NCBI GenBank assembly: GCA_021234155.1
Contig: JAJEKV010000040.1
Span: 11,985,072-12,049,071, forward strand
Direction of reading: 5' to 3'
DNA from: Isoetes taiwanensis
Lineage: Eukaryota; Streptophyta; Lycopodiopsida; Isoetales; Isoetaceae
DNA: 64,000 nt
Positions within the stretch are counted from its first letter, which is position 1; every line of letters begins with the position of its first letter. The notes under the pieces were generated by a model. That model saw nothing but the letters and a program-made list of their open reading frames with translations, made no database searches and was not told the origin of the DNA. The position numbers were made by a program, and so were the translations under genes. This document shows, piece after piece, positions 21,401 to 33,016 of the stretch.

Positions 21401-22545
21401 CTAATCTCTGTCAGATTCAGTGGAGTAGTCATCCGATTTGGGGTTGCGATTGGATGGCCCTCCACCATAGTTTGCAGATCCCTCGCCGACCCCGCGACCC
21501 ATGTCCTCGTCTAGGGCTTGATTCATCTCCGCCACTGCTTCCTATAAAAACCAAAAGAATATGGCATTAATGTAGTTCATAGAATTATAATAATTTTCTA
21601 CAATGCACCCCCGCATTCCCGTGATGTGGGACAGTTCCCTCTTCATTATAAGCTGGATACAGATAAACAAATGACTCCCGCGCCCGTGGCTATTTGTATG
21701 TGCTCCTTGCTAGGGGAAACCCGTATAGCGGTCTATGACAATATAACGCAGTATTAGCTAATGACATTTAAAGTTCTTATTAAAATTAATGTGAACTAAT
21801 ATAGCTCTTACGAATCTATGGCGAAACCCTTTCCGACCCATTTGGAGCCCAAATGAGGCGGATGTCGTTCACTTGCGATTGCTTTGTCGGTCCGAGCTCT
21901 ATGTTTTACGCTCGGATCATTTTGCACGTTCGAATGCAATCGATTACAAGGCACACAACATTATCACAAGTTAAATTGAACGAATGGCAAAAAAAACAAG
22001 AAATACCTTGATATCTTCCTTGTGGAGATTAAGTGGTTTAGGGACTTTTGACCAATCGCCTCCAACTTTTTCGCAAGTCGTCTTCAGTTCCTTGACCACT
22101 CTTTGCCTTTGACATAAATCGATAGATCAACGCAATATTTAAATAATAAAAACAAGACTATGACTAGGTCATGTACCTCCTTTTTCGTAGAAGCTCGCCC
22201 ATCATCGAAGTGAGCTTCTTCCAGTTAAACTTCTGTACTTTTTCTAAAACAAAGACTTACGTGTCTAAAACAAAGCGAAATGGACGCTCTTCTTCAATGA
22301 CACGACGTCGTCGGGATCCGGACCTCTCCAAGTCAGGCAATTCACGATGTTCTTGGGATCCCGAACCCTGTGATGATCGTCGCGATCTTGAACGTTGTGA
22401 GTCCGTTGCTCCACTACTTCTTGACCTGGGAAGTAATAAGAGAATGAGCATCTTTAACATGCTGCAACCAAAGAAATGTTTGGTACGTAGTGGATATATA
22501 TTTACCTGTTGAAATCTCCCTCCAAGTTCCTTGCACCAGACCATG
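21401..22545 (-). pseudogene. multi-exon gene-like region inside the CACTA-like element
   Basis: Minus-strand segments with plausible splice sites can be chained: 22261-22425 (RSGSRRRRVIEEERPFRFVL, donor GTAAGT), 22177-22229 (FNWKKLTSMMGELL), 22007-22106 (RQRVVKELKTTCEKVGGDW), about 21812-21935 (RHPPHLGSKWVGKGFAID, donor GTAAGA) and a last exon 21401-21541 ending in TAG (YSTESDRD). The junction from 22177-22229 into 22007-22106 is frame-consistent. The entry into 21812-21935 lacks an AG acceptor and another junction shifts frame, so it may be decayed. The content (basic N-part, Trp-containing middle, acidic tail) could suit the DNA-binding second protein of a CACTA element or a captured host gene. 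I do not recognise the family. Confidence 0.4.
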
Positions 22546-22670
22546 GGTGCGAATAGACCCTTACTCGGATCAAAAGCTAGATTTGGCTAGATAATAGAGG
22601 AGGCTTTGGACTGATGGAATAAGCTAGATAGACTAGATTAGATCACCTGGATTAGGCTAGAGTATGATTA

Positions 22671-23232
22671 GGACCCGAACACGTGGTCCTCCCCACTCAT
22701 AGTGGAGTCGACCATGCCCTTTCCCTAGCCACCTCTACCTAACAAAAATAATAAGAAATGTGGGACTAGGGCCCGAACATCTGGTCCCCTCCACTCATGG
22801 TGGAGCCGACCATGTCCTTGCCCTAGCTACCTCTGGCTAAAACTGACAATGAACGTGAACTAAGGCCCGAACACCTGGTCCTCTCCACTCGCGGTGGAGC
22901 CGACCATGTCCTTGCCGTAGCCACCTCTACCTAAGAATGAGAAGAAAAGTGGACTTGGACCCGGACATCTGGTCCTCTCCACGCAAGACCCGGACCTTGA
23001 ACAAGCCACTACAATTTTATTTTAGACCTAACAAATAACAAGTCGAAGTCGACTTGAACCCGGATAAGTGATCCTCTCCACTCTAGGTGGAGCCGACCGT
23101 GCCCTTGAACAAGCCACTCCTTAACCTAGGAAAATAAAATTTGATCATAGCGGAAGTGGACTTCGAACCCGGGTACACATGGTCCTCTCCACTCTAGGTG
23201 GAGCCGACCCGTGCCCTTGAACAAGCCACTCC
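22671..23232 (+). repeat. 95-109-bp tandem repeat, six copies
   Basis: Six units begin with CCCGRA or CCCGG at 22674, 22772, 22866, 22960, 23059 and 23168. They share TGGTCCTCTCCACTC and GGTGGAGCCGACC cores. The fourth copy has lost the second core. The units are divergent, so the array is old. Confidence 0.85.
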
Positions 23233-23364
23233 GTCAATTTTTTTTAACTTATTTAAAGCTATAAAAAAAATGCAAGTGTGATGAACTTACCAAATGAAGA
23301 ACGTGTGCAAACAAGATCCTGCCGGGCCCAAATAAAAAAGGACAGCTGCCAAACCTGCAACAAA

Positions 23365-23708
23365 AAGTTAAAAGAATAAGAACAAAAGAAGAAGAAGATC
23401 GAAAAAAATAAAAAAATTAAAGTGGAAAAAATAGAAAATCAAGAAAAGAAAAAAATAATCGAAGAAGAAGATAAGGGTGGGAGAAACAAGAGAAGGGGAG
23501 GAGAAGAAATAAGAGAAGGGAAAGAAGAGAAGAAAAGAAGAGAAATATGAAGAGAAATGAGAGAAGAAGAGAAGAAATGAGAGAAGAAGATAAGAAGAGA
23601 AGAAGAAGAAGAGAGAAGAAGAGAAGGAAAGAAGAGAAGGGAAGAAGAAAGGAAGGGGAAAGAATAGAAGAGAAGAAATGAGAGAAGAAGAAAAATGAAG
23701 AACACAAA
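23365..23708 (+). repeat. purine-only low-complexity tract (GA-rich)
   Basis: About 340 bp consisting almost wholly of A and G on the plus strand, mainly GAA, GAGA and GAAGA words. The opposite strand gives Phe/Leu/Ser-rich open frames that are compositional artefacts. Confidence 0.85.
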
Positions 23709-23899
23709 AAATCTAGGTTAGGCATGCACCTTTCAATCCAAAAAACCTATTCAATCTAAAAAATATGATGTACTAACCTTAGAATAGTTGCTTGCAGGTC
23801 GATCAGGGTAGTAGCGCCGCAGATCGCCCAAAAAGCTCGAAGAGGAAGCGAAAAGAAAAGGTGCGGGAAAGCCGGCCGCGCGCAGTTTCAAAAAATTAC

Positions 23900-23985
23900 A
23901 GAACGTCGCATGCGACGTCCACGCGACGTATTTTGTTATAGCGACGTTATGGACTTTATATTTTTTTTTGACGTCTTTTTTAAAT
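23900..23985 (+). repeat. internal block of GCGACGT motifs
   Basis: The palindrome ACGTCGCATGCGACGT (23903-23918) is followed by CGCGACGT, ATAGCGACGT and GACGTC. This is the same vocabulary as both ends of the CACTA-like element but lies 3.3 kb from the left end and directly before the satellite array. Confidence 0.75.
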
Positions 23986-24002
23986 GTGATGCTCATTAAA
24001 GT

Positions 24003-27000
24003 TTGTCCCTAGGCTTATTTAGACAGTCCTGAGGCCTTCCCGAAGAGGGGCCCCTGAACGGAGGATCCAACGGTCGGATAGGGGAATCGGGCTCCGGGAG
24101 GGTGATCATTAGCCTGCGGCCCCCCGGGGGAGCGCTGCAAGAAAGGGCTGCCTCGGGAACTTTTTTGGATCCCGCCTCCTGGGGTCCGGACTCTCCCCTC
24201 TTGTGAGGGATCCCTGCAAGGTCCTGGCCTCGTTTGACTTGGGGGAGGGTGCCAGCTTGGTTGCCCCGCAACGGGCTGCCCTGACCGTTCTAATGCTAAC
24301 CCTTTGACCTAGACCTTCTCCGAAAATTCCAAAAATTGTGTGTGCTGGAGATGAATTAGGAATCCAGCTGGCAAAAAATCAGAATTTATTTTTGTACAAT
24401 GCATTAATTACGAATTTATGAATGTCTTGCCACTGCAAAACCGCCCCCCGACTTCTAATTGCCACATCGGGAGGACGACAGGCCTAAACTCCGTTCCGTC
24501 AGTTCCTATTGCTCCGCGTTCTCGGCCGCAGCTTCTCGGCCAGGTCGCAATTGCAACAGATCAAGACACGGCCCCCAAAACGCAAACCCTTCTAGAACCT
24601 GGCAATTCACAGGGTTTACATTTCGGAGGCCCTCTCCTTGTCAGATTTGGCCGGAACCTTGCGCCGTGACTTGATGTGGAGTGGGGGTGTTGACGCCAGA
24701 ACACGGACCCTAAAATCCCCCCGGAAGCTGCTTGCCCCGAATTTCCTCTCCCTAAGGCCCTGGGGACGGACGGGCGACCTCCCCTCTCCGGAACCACGAT
24801 TTGGCTCTGCCAATGGACTCAGAACGTCGACATTGCTCTAGGGACCAAGTTCTGTGGCCAGAAGACCAAAACTCGGCCCCCAAAACGCAAATCCTTCTAG
24901 AACCTGGCAACTCACAGGGTTTACGTTTTGGAGGCCCTCTCCTTGTCAGATTTGGCCGGGATCTTGCGCAGTGACTTGACGTGGAGTGGGGGTGTTGATG
25001 CCAGAGCATGGACCCTAAAATCCTCCCGGAAGCTGCTTGCCCCGAATTTCCTCTCCCTAAGGCCCTGGGGACGGACGGGCGACCTCCCCTCTCCGGAACC
25101 GCGATTTGGCTCTGCCAATGGACTCAGAACGTCGACATTGCCCTAGGGACCAAGTTTTGTGGCCAGAAGACCAAAACTCGGCCCCCAAAACGAAAATCCT
25201 TCTAGAACCTGGCAACTCAAAGGGTTTACGTTTTGGAGGCCCTCTCCTTGTCAGATTTGGCCGGGACCTTGCGCCGTGTCTTGACGTGGAGTGGGGGTGT
25301 TGACGCCAGAGCGGGGACCCTAAAATCCCCCCGAAAGCTGCTTGCCCCGAATTCAGTTCATTACAAGTTAATTATGCCATCCATGTCAAATAGCTTTAGG
25401 GAGCAGTCCGTTGAACAAGGGCATTCTCTCTATCCATATGCCTTGATACTGAAACACAACCATCATCACAAGCAACCAAATCTAACCCCCTCCAACCCCA
25501 GTAGTCTTTTTTTTTTTTCAGAATCATTTATCTTTATTCTAGTAGTTATGATGCTTTTCTGTAATCATTTATCTTCATTCTAATAGTTATGATGCTTATA
25601 TTCTCAATGCAATCTTAGACCAAGTATAACGTCCAGCCAGCCAAGGTCAACCCCAAGTACAACGATCCCACAAACTCCATTCCTTTGACCTTAGCTAACC
25701 CTTTGACCTGGACCTTCTCCGAAAATTCCGAAAATTGGGCTGTGTGCTGAAAATGAATTAGGAATCTAGCTGGCAAAAAATCAGAATTTATTTTAGGTAC
25801 AATGCATTAACTACTGAATTTATGAATGTCTTACACTTTGCAAAAGCGCCCCCGACTTCTACTTGCCACATCGGGGAGGAGGACAGGCCCAAACTCGCTC
25901 CGTCGGTTCCCCTTGCTCCGTATTCTCGGCTGCGGCTTCTCGGCCGGGTCCCAAGTGCAATGGACCAAGTCTCGGCCCCCAAAGCGCCAAACCCTTCTAG
26001 AACACGGCAACCCACGGGGTTTACGTTTGGAGGCCCTCTCCTTGTCGGATTCGGCGGGACCTTTTGCGTGACTTGGCGTGGGTGGGGGTGTTGGCCTTGA
26101 GGCGGGGACCCTAAAATCCCCAAAGCTGCTTGCCCCGAATTTCCCTCTCCCCAAGGCCCAGGGGGCGGGCCGGGCGACCTCCCCCTCTCGGAATCGCGTT
26201 TTGGCTCTGCCAATGGACTCGAAACGTCGACATTGCCACGGGGACCAAGTTCCGTGGCCGGAAGACCACCCGACCTCCAAGAAGCCAAAGTAGCTCACTT
26301 CCATCACACTCGTAGTCAATTGGCCTAGGATGTGGATGCGGGGACCGCGTCGTGGAGGGCGTGAGTGTTTCTTTCTTTTGCAAAACCGACCTTGTAAATT
26401 GCTCCCTAGGGTAATTTAGCCATTCAGGACGATTTGGTGGTCGATTTGCCATTCGGACCTCTTCGGTGCCGAACGACAAAACACTGCGGTTTATACAAGG
26501 CCCACCTCGGGGCGCCCTTGGTTTGACAAGTTCTCCCGGACCGATCTGGAATCTTTTGGGCCTTCCCGAAGAGGGGTCTCGAACGGAGGATCCAAGCGGT
26601 CGATAGGGGGAACGGGCTCGGGAGGGTGGTCATTAGCGTGCAGCCCGGGAGCGCTGCCAGGAAGGGCTGCCTCGGGAACTTTTTTGGATCCCGCCTCTTG
26701 GGGTCGGGACTCTCCCCTCTTGTGAGGGATCCCTGCAAGGTCCTGGCCTCGTTTGATTTGGGGAAGGGTACCCAGCTCGGTTGCTCCGCAACGGGCTGCC
26801 CCGACCATTCTAATGCTAACCCTTTGACCTAGACCTTCTCCAAAAATTTCGAAAAAATTGGGCTGTGTCTTTGGAGATGAATTAGGAATCCAGCTGGCAA
26901 AAAATCAGAATTTATTTTCGTACAATGCATTAATTGCGAATTTATGAATGTCTTGCCACTGCAAAAGCGCCCCCCGACTTCTACTTGCCACATCGGGAGG

Positions 27001-30000
27001 AGGACAGGCCCAAACTCTGCTCCATCAGTTCCCCTTGCTCCGTATTCTCGGTTGCGGCTTCGGCAGGTCCCAAGTTACAGTGCAACAGACCAAGTCTCGG
27101 CCCTCAAAAGCGCCAAACCCTTCGGAACACGGCAACCCACGGGGGTTTACGTTTGAGGCCCTCTCCTTGTCGGTCGGTAGGGACCTTGGCGCCGTGACTT
27201 GACGTGGAGTGGGGGGTGTTGGCCTTGAGCACGGACCCTAAAATCCCCCCGGAAGCTGCTTGCCCCGAATTTCCTCTCCCCAAGGCCCTGGGGACGGACG
27301 GGCGACCTCCCCTCTCCGGAATCGCGATTTGGCTCTGCCAATGGACTCAGAACGTCGACATTGCCCTGGGGACCAAGTTCCGTGGCCAGAAGACCACCCG
27401 ACCTCCAAGAAGCGCCAAAGTAGCTCACTTCCATCACACTCGTAGTCAATTGGCCTAGGATGTGGATGCGGGATACTGTCGTGGGGCGTGAGTGTTACTT
27501 TCTTTTGCAAAACCGACCTTGTAACTTGCTCCCTAGGGTAATTTCGCCATTCCGGACAATTTGGCAGGGTGGATTTGCCATTCCGGAGCCTCCTCGGTGC
27601 CCTAACGACAAAACACTGCGGTTTATACAAAGGCCCGGGGCGCCCAGCGGTTTGACAAGTTCTCGGGACGATCTGGAATCTTTTGGGCCTTCGAAGAGGG
27701 GCCCCCGAGCGGAGGATGGGAACCGGGCTCGGGAGGGTGGTCATTAAGCGTGCAGCCCCCAAACTCCGTTCCGTCGGGTTCCTATTGCTCTGCGTTCTCG
27801 TGGCGCGGCTTCCCCCGGCCAGGTCCCAATTGCAACAGACCAAGACACGGCCCCCAAAGCGCAAACCCTTCTAGAACACGGCAATTCCGGGGTTTACATT
27901 TGGGCCCTGAGCTTGGAGATTTGGCGGGACCCGGTGACTTGATGTGGGTGGGGGTGTTGGTGAACCACGGACCCTAAAATTAGCGTGAAGCCCCCAATTT
28001 CCTCTCCTAAGGGAGGGGACGTTCCTATTGACCTCCCTCTCTGGAACCACGATTTGGCTCTGCCAATGGACTCGAAGCGTCGACATTGCTCTAGGGACCA
28101 AGTGCATGGCGGAAGACAAAACTTCGGCCCCAAAGCGCCAAACCCTTCTAGAACACGGCAACTCACGGGTTTACGTTTTGGAGGCCCTCTCCTTGTCCCG
28201 ATTTGGCGGGACCTTTGGTGACTTGGCGTGGAGTGGGGGTGTTGGCCTTGAGAACACGGACCCTAAAATCCTCGGGAAGGCTGCTTGCCCCGAATTTCCT
28301 CTCCCTAAAGGCCACAGGGGCCGGACGGGCGACCTCCCTCTCCGGAACCGCGATTTGGCTCGCCAATGGACTCAGAACGTCGACATTGCCCTAGGGACCA
28401 AGTTCTGTGGCCAGAAGACCAAAACTCGGCCTCCAAAACGAAAACCCTTCTAGAACCTGGCAACTCACAGGGTTTACGTTTCGGAGGCCCTCTCCTTGTC
28501 AGATTTGGCCGGGACCTTGCCGTGTCTTGACGTGGAGTGGGGGTGTTGACGCTTGAGGCGGGGACCTAAAATCCCAAAGCTGCTTGCCCCGAATTCAGTT
28601 CATTACAAGTTAATTATGCCATCCATGTCAAATAGCTTTAGGGAGCAAATCCGGTTTGAACAAGGGCATTCTCTCTATCCATATGCCTTGATCTTCAAAA
28701 CACAACCATCATCACAAGCAACCAAATCTAACCCCCAAATCTGCGGTAGTCTTTTGCTTTTCTGTAATCATTTATCTTCATTCTAGTAGTTATGATGCTT
28801 TTCTGTAATCATTTATCTTCATTCTAATAGTTATGATGCTTATATTCTCAATGCAATCTTAGACCAAGTATAGCGTCCGCCAAGCCAAGGTCAACCCCAA
28901 GTACAACGATCCCACAAACTCCATTCCTTTGACCTTAGCTAACCCTTTGACCTATACCTTCTCGAAAATTTTGAAAATTGGGCTGTGGTTCGGAGATTAA
29001 TTAGGAATCCGGTGGCAAAAATTCAAATTTATTTTCGTACAAAAATTGCGAATTTATGAATGTCTTGCTGAAAAAGCGCCCCCCGACTTCTACTTGCCAC
29101 ATCGGGAGGAGGACAGGCCCAAACTCTGCTCCATCGGTTCCCCTTGCTCCGTATTCTCATTTGCGGCTTCTCGGCGGGTCCCAAGTCACCTTGAGACCAA
29201 GTCTCGGCCCTCAAAACGCAAAACCCTTCTAGAACACGGCAACCCACGGGGTTTACGTTTGAGGCCCCCTCCTTGTCGATTCGGTAGGGACCTTGGCCCG
29301 TGACTTGGCGTGGAGTGGGGGTGTTGGCCAGCGGACCAAAAATCCCAGGAAGTCGCTTGCCCGAATTTCCTCTCCCCAAGGCCACGGGGGCCGGGCCGGG
29401 CAACCTCCCCTCTCCGGAATCGCGATTTGGCTCGCCAATGGACTCTAACATCGACATTGCCACAGGGGACCAAGTTCGTGGCGGAAGACCACCCGACCTC
29501 AAGAAGCACCAAAGTAGCTCACTTTCGTAGTCAATTGGCCTAGGATGTGGATGCGGGGATCTTGTCGTGGAGGGCGTGAGTGTTTCTTTCTTTTGCAAAA
29601 CCGACCTTGTAAATTGCTCCCTAGGGTAATTTCGCCATTCTGGACGATTTGGCGGGGGTCGATTTGCCATTAGGAGCCTCTTGGTGCCGAACGACAAAAC
29701 ATCTGCGGTTTATACAAGGCCGACCTCGGGGCGCCCTTGGTTTGACAAGTTCTCGATTCCGATCTGGAATCTTTTGGGCCTTCCCGAAGAGGGGCCTCGA
29801 GCGGAGGATCCAACGGTCGGATAGGGGAACCGGGCTCGGGAGGGTGGTCATTAGCGTGACCCCGGGGGAGCCGCCAGGAAGGGCTGCCTCGGGGAACTTT
29901 TTTGGATCCCGCCTCTTGGGGGTGGGACTCTCCCCTCTTGTGAGGGATCCCCTGCAAGGTCCCGGCCTCGTTTGATTTGGGGAAGGGTACCAGCTCGGTT

Positions 30001-32371
30001 GTTCCACGCAACGGGCTGCCCCGACCATTCTAATGCTAACCCTTTGACCTAGACCTTCTCCAAAAATTTCGAAAAATTGGCGTGTGTTTGGAGATGAATT
30101 AGGAATCCGGTGGCAAAAAAATCAGAATTTATTTTCGTACAATGCATTAATTGCGAATTTATGAATGTCTTGCCACCGAAAAAGGCGCCCCCGACTTCTA
30201 CTTGCCACATCGGGAGGAGGACAGGCCCAAACTCTGCTCCATCGGTTCCCCTTGCTCCGTATTTCGGCTGCGGCTTCTCGGCCAGTCCCAAGTGCAATGG
30301 ACCAAGTCTCGCCCTCAAAACGCAAACCCTTCTAGAACACGGCAACCCGCGGGGTTTACGTTTGGAGGCCCTCTCCTTGTCGGTTGGCGGGACCTTGGCA
30401 GCGCGTGACTTGGCGTGGAGTGGGGGTGTTGGCCTTGAGCACGGACCCTAAAATCAGGAAGTCGCTTGCCCCGAATTTCCTCTCCCCAAGGGGGCCGGGA
30501 CCAGGCGACCTCCCTCTGGAATTGTGATTTGGCTCTGCCAATGGACTCGAAACGTCGACATTGCCCCTGGGGACCAAGTTCCGTGGCCAGAAGACCACAA
30601 TTGGCCTAGGATGTGGATGCGGGATACTGTCGTGGAGGGCGTGAGCGTTACTTTCTTTTGCAAAACCGACCTTGTAACTTGCTCCCTAGGGCAATTTCGC
30701 CCATTCGGACGATTTGGGGGTCGATTTGCCATTTAGGGCCTCCTCACCGAGCGACAAAACACTGCGGTTTATACAAGGCCGACCTCGGGATGCCCGTGGT
30801 TTGACAAGTTCTCCGGACCGATCTGGAATCTTTTGGGCCTTCAGAAGAGGGGCCCTGAGCGGAGGATCCAGCGGTGGGATAGGGGAAGGGCTCGGGGAGG
30901 GTGGTCATTAGCGTGCAGCCCCCCCCAAACTCCGTTAAAGTCGGTTCCTATTGCTCAGCGTTCTCGGCAGCGGCTACCGGCGTGTCCCAATTACCTTGAG
31001 ACCAAGACACGGCCCCAAAGCGCAAACCCTTCTAGAACACGGCAATTCCGCGGGGTTTACGTTTGGGAGGCCCTCTCCTTGTCGGATTTGGGCGGGACCT
31101 TGAGGGCCGTGACTTGATGTGGAGTGGGGTGTTGGTTGGCTGACGAACACCGGACCCTAAAATCCCCGGAAGCTGCTTGCCCCGGGTTTGACAATTTCCT
31201 CTCCCTAAGGCCACGGGGATGGGATGGGCGACCTCCCCTCTCGAAACCCACGATTTGGCTCTACGCCATGGACTCGAAGCGTCGACATTGCTCTAGGGAC
31301 CAAGTGCGCTTGATAAGCCCCGGGATGGAGCTACCTTCCTCCAAACTACTCATTTGGCTCTCGGCGGCGGGCTGTAGACCAAAACTCGGCCCCCAAAACG
31401 CAAACCCTTCTAGAACCTGGCAACTCACAGGGTTTACGTTTTGGAGGCCCTCTCCTTGTCAGATTTGGCCGGGACCTTGCGCAGTGACTTGACGTGGAGT
31501 GGGGGTGTTGACGCCAGAGCACGGACCCTAAAATCCTCCCGGAAGCTGCTTGCCCCGAATTTCCTCTCCCTAAGGCCCTGGGGACGGACGGGCGACCTCC
31601 CCTCTCCGGAACCGCGATTTGGCTCTGCCAATGGACTCAGAACGTCGACATTGCCCTAGGGACCAAGTTCTGTGGCCAGAAGACCACCCGACCTCCAAGA
31701 AGCACCAAAGTAGCTCACTCGTAGTCAATTGGCCTAGGATGTGGATGCGGGATACTGTCGTGGAGGGCGTGAGTGTTTCTTTCTTTTGCAAAACCGACCT
31801 TGTAAATTGCTCCCTAGGGTAATTTCGCCATTCCGGACGATTTGGCAGGGTCGATTTGCCATTCCGGAGCCTCTTCGGTGCCCGAACGACAAAACACTGC
31901 GGTTTATACAAGGCCGACCTCAGGACGCCCCGCGGTTTGACAAGTTCTCCCGTTCCGATCTGGAATCTTTTGGGCCTTCCCGAAGAGGGGCCTCTGAACG
32001 GAGGATCCAACGGTCAGATAGGGGAACCGGGCTCCGGGAGGGTGGTCATTAGCGTGCAGCCCCCCGGGGGAGCGCTGCCAGGAAGGGCTGCCTCGGGAAC
32101 TTTTTTGGATCCCGCCTCTTGGGGTCCGGACTCTCCCCTCTTGTGAGGGATCCCTGCAAGGTCCTGGCCTCGTTTGATTTGGGGAAGGGTACCAGCTCGG
32201 TTGCCCTGCAACGGGCTGCCCCGACCATTCTAATGCTAACCCTTTGACCTAGACCTTCTCCAAAAATTTCGAAAATTGGGCTGTGTGCTGGAGATGAATT
32301 AGGAATCCAGCTGGCAAAAAATCAGAATTTATTTTCGTACAATGCATTATTTGCGAATTTATGAATGTCTT
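24003..32371 (+). repeat. satellite array, left part (about 1.1-kb unit)
   Basis: A GC-rich tandem repeat. Anchors such as GAATTTATGAATGTCTT recur at about 24412, 25817, 26938, 29049, 30156 and 32354, giving units of about 1.1 kb and longer variants of 1.4 to 2.2 kb. The long variants gain 304-bp subrepeats (for example starts near 24590, 24894 and 25199) and a 350-bp AT-rich module at 25350-25700 and 28590-28945. The array starts inside a unit with a truncated copy. Many short open frames occur in it but none is conserved between copies. I recognise no rDNA, tRNA or known gene. Confidence 0.92.
32367..32371 (+). repeat. 5-bp target duplication GTCTT, left (gypsy)
   Basis: GTCTT occurs here and at 43837-43841 on the other side of the element. 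It lies in the satellite sequence GAATTTATGAATGTCTTGCCAC. Confidence 0.9.
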
Positions 32372-32969
32372 TGTTAGTCCTGTGCCTCCTGGTACAGGAC
32401 ATTCATGCATACGACGGACCAGGTCAAGAACAAGGATCCACAGTCAGGCCAGGGTCAGTCGTCAAAGGCTCAGCAGAAGACCAAGTAGCAGACCACACAG
32501 TCAAAGGGCGCGCCTGCCGTCAAAAGGAGGCGCTCAGACAAGTGACGGCCCGTCACCGCCCGCGTCAGCGTCAGCGTGATTCTAGGCACTTCAAGAGGCA
32601 CCGCCAGCATTCCTGCAAATCAGGCCTCCTTCCAGGAGTCGGCACCGAGATCAGTCAGAGTGTCTATATTGGGCCAAAGGCCATTGTACTATATATATGA
32701 CTAGAGCTAGCACATGAGTTTTTAGATGAGTTTTGAGTCTTGTCTCATTTCAGTTTTCTCTCGGTTGCGAGAGCTCATGTATCGCCATCATTGATATCAA
32801 GGAAGCTTATCATTGGCTTATCATTGTTGTCTCATTGTTGTTGTTCCCTTTTCTCTTTCATTGTTTTCTTGCAAATCCCGCGTGACATAGTCCCCGGATT
32901 CTCCTGTTAGATCCACGGGTCCTCACAGAGGGCTGTCTTGCAGGAGTTCCCGAACCCAGACCCCAAACA
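32372..32969 (+). repeat. 5' LTR, 598 bp
   Basis: Begins TGTTAG and ends CCAAACA. A TATA box lies at 32690-32698 (TATATATA). Its last 350 bp are almost identical to the 3' LTR, while its first 250 bp differ by many small indels. Confidence 0.92.
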
Positions 32970-32970
32970 C

Positions 32971-32988
32971 TGTCGCCGCTGCCGGGTC
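32971..32988 (+). other. primer binding site, tRNA-Asp-like
   Basis: TGTCGCCGCTGCCGGG starts one base after the LTR. It matches the complement of a plant tRNA-Asp 3' end (TGGCGCCGTTGCCGGG) except at two positions. Minus-strand cDNA synthesis starts here. Confidence 0.75.
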
Positions 32989-33016
32989 TGATTCGACTTT
33001 CCTCTAGTCTGTCGCC

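Noticed and set aside
23417-23725. Phe/Leu/Ser-rich minus-strand ORFs resembling membrane proteins
   Set aside because: They are direct translations of the purine tract and reflect composition only.
20681-24000. A separate small transposon ending at about 24.0 kb
   Set aside because: GCGACGT motifs are present at 23.9 kb, but no copy of the CACAACA terminal repeat is there. Only 52519 supplies a matching right end.
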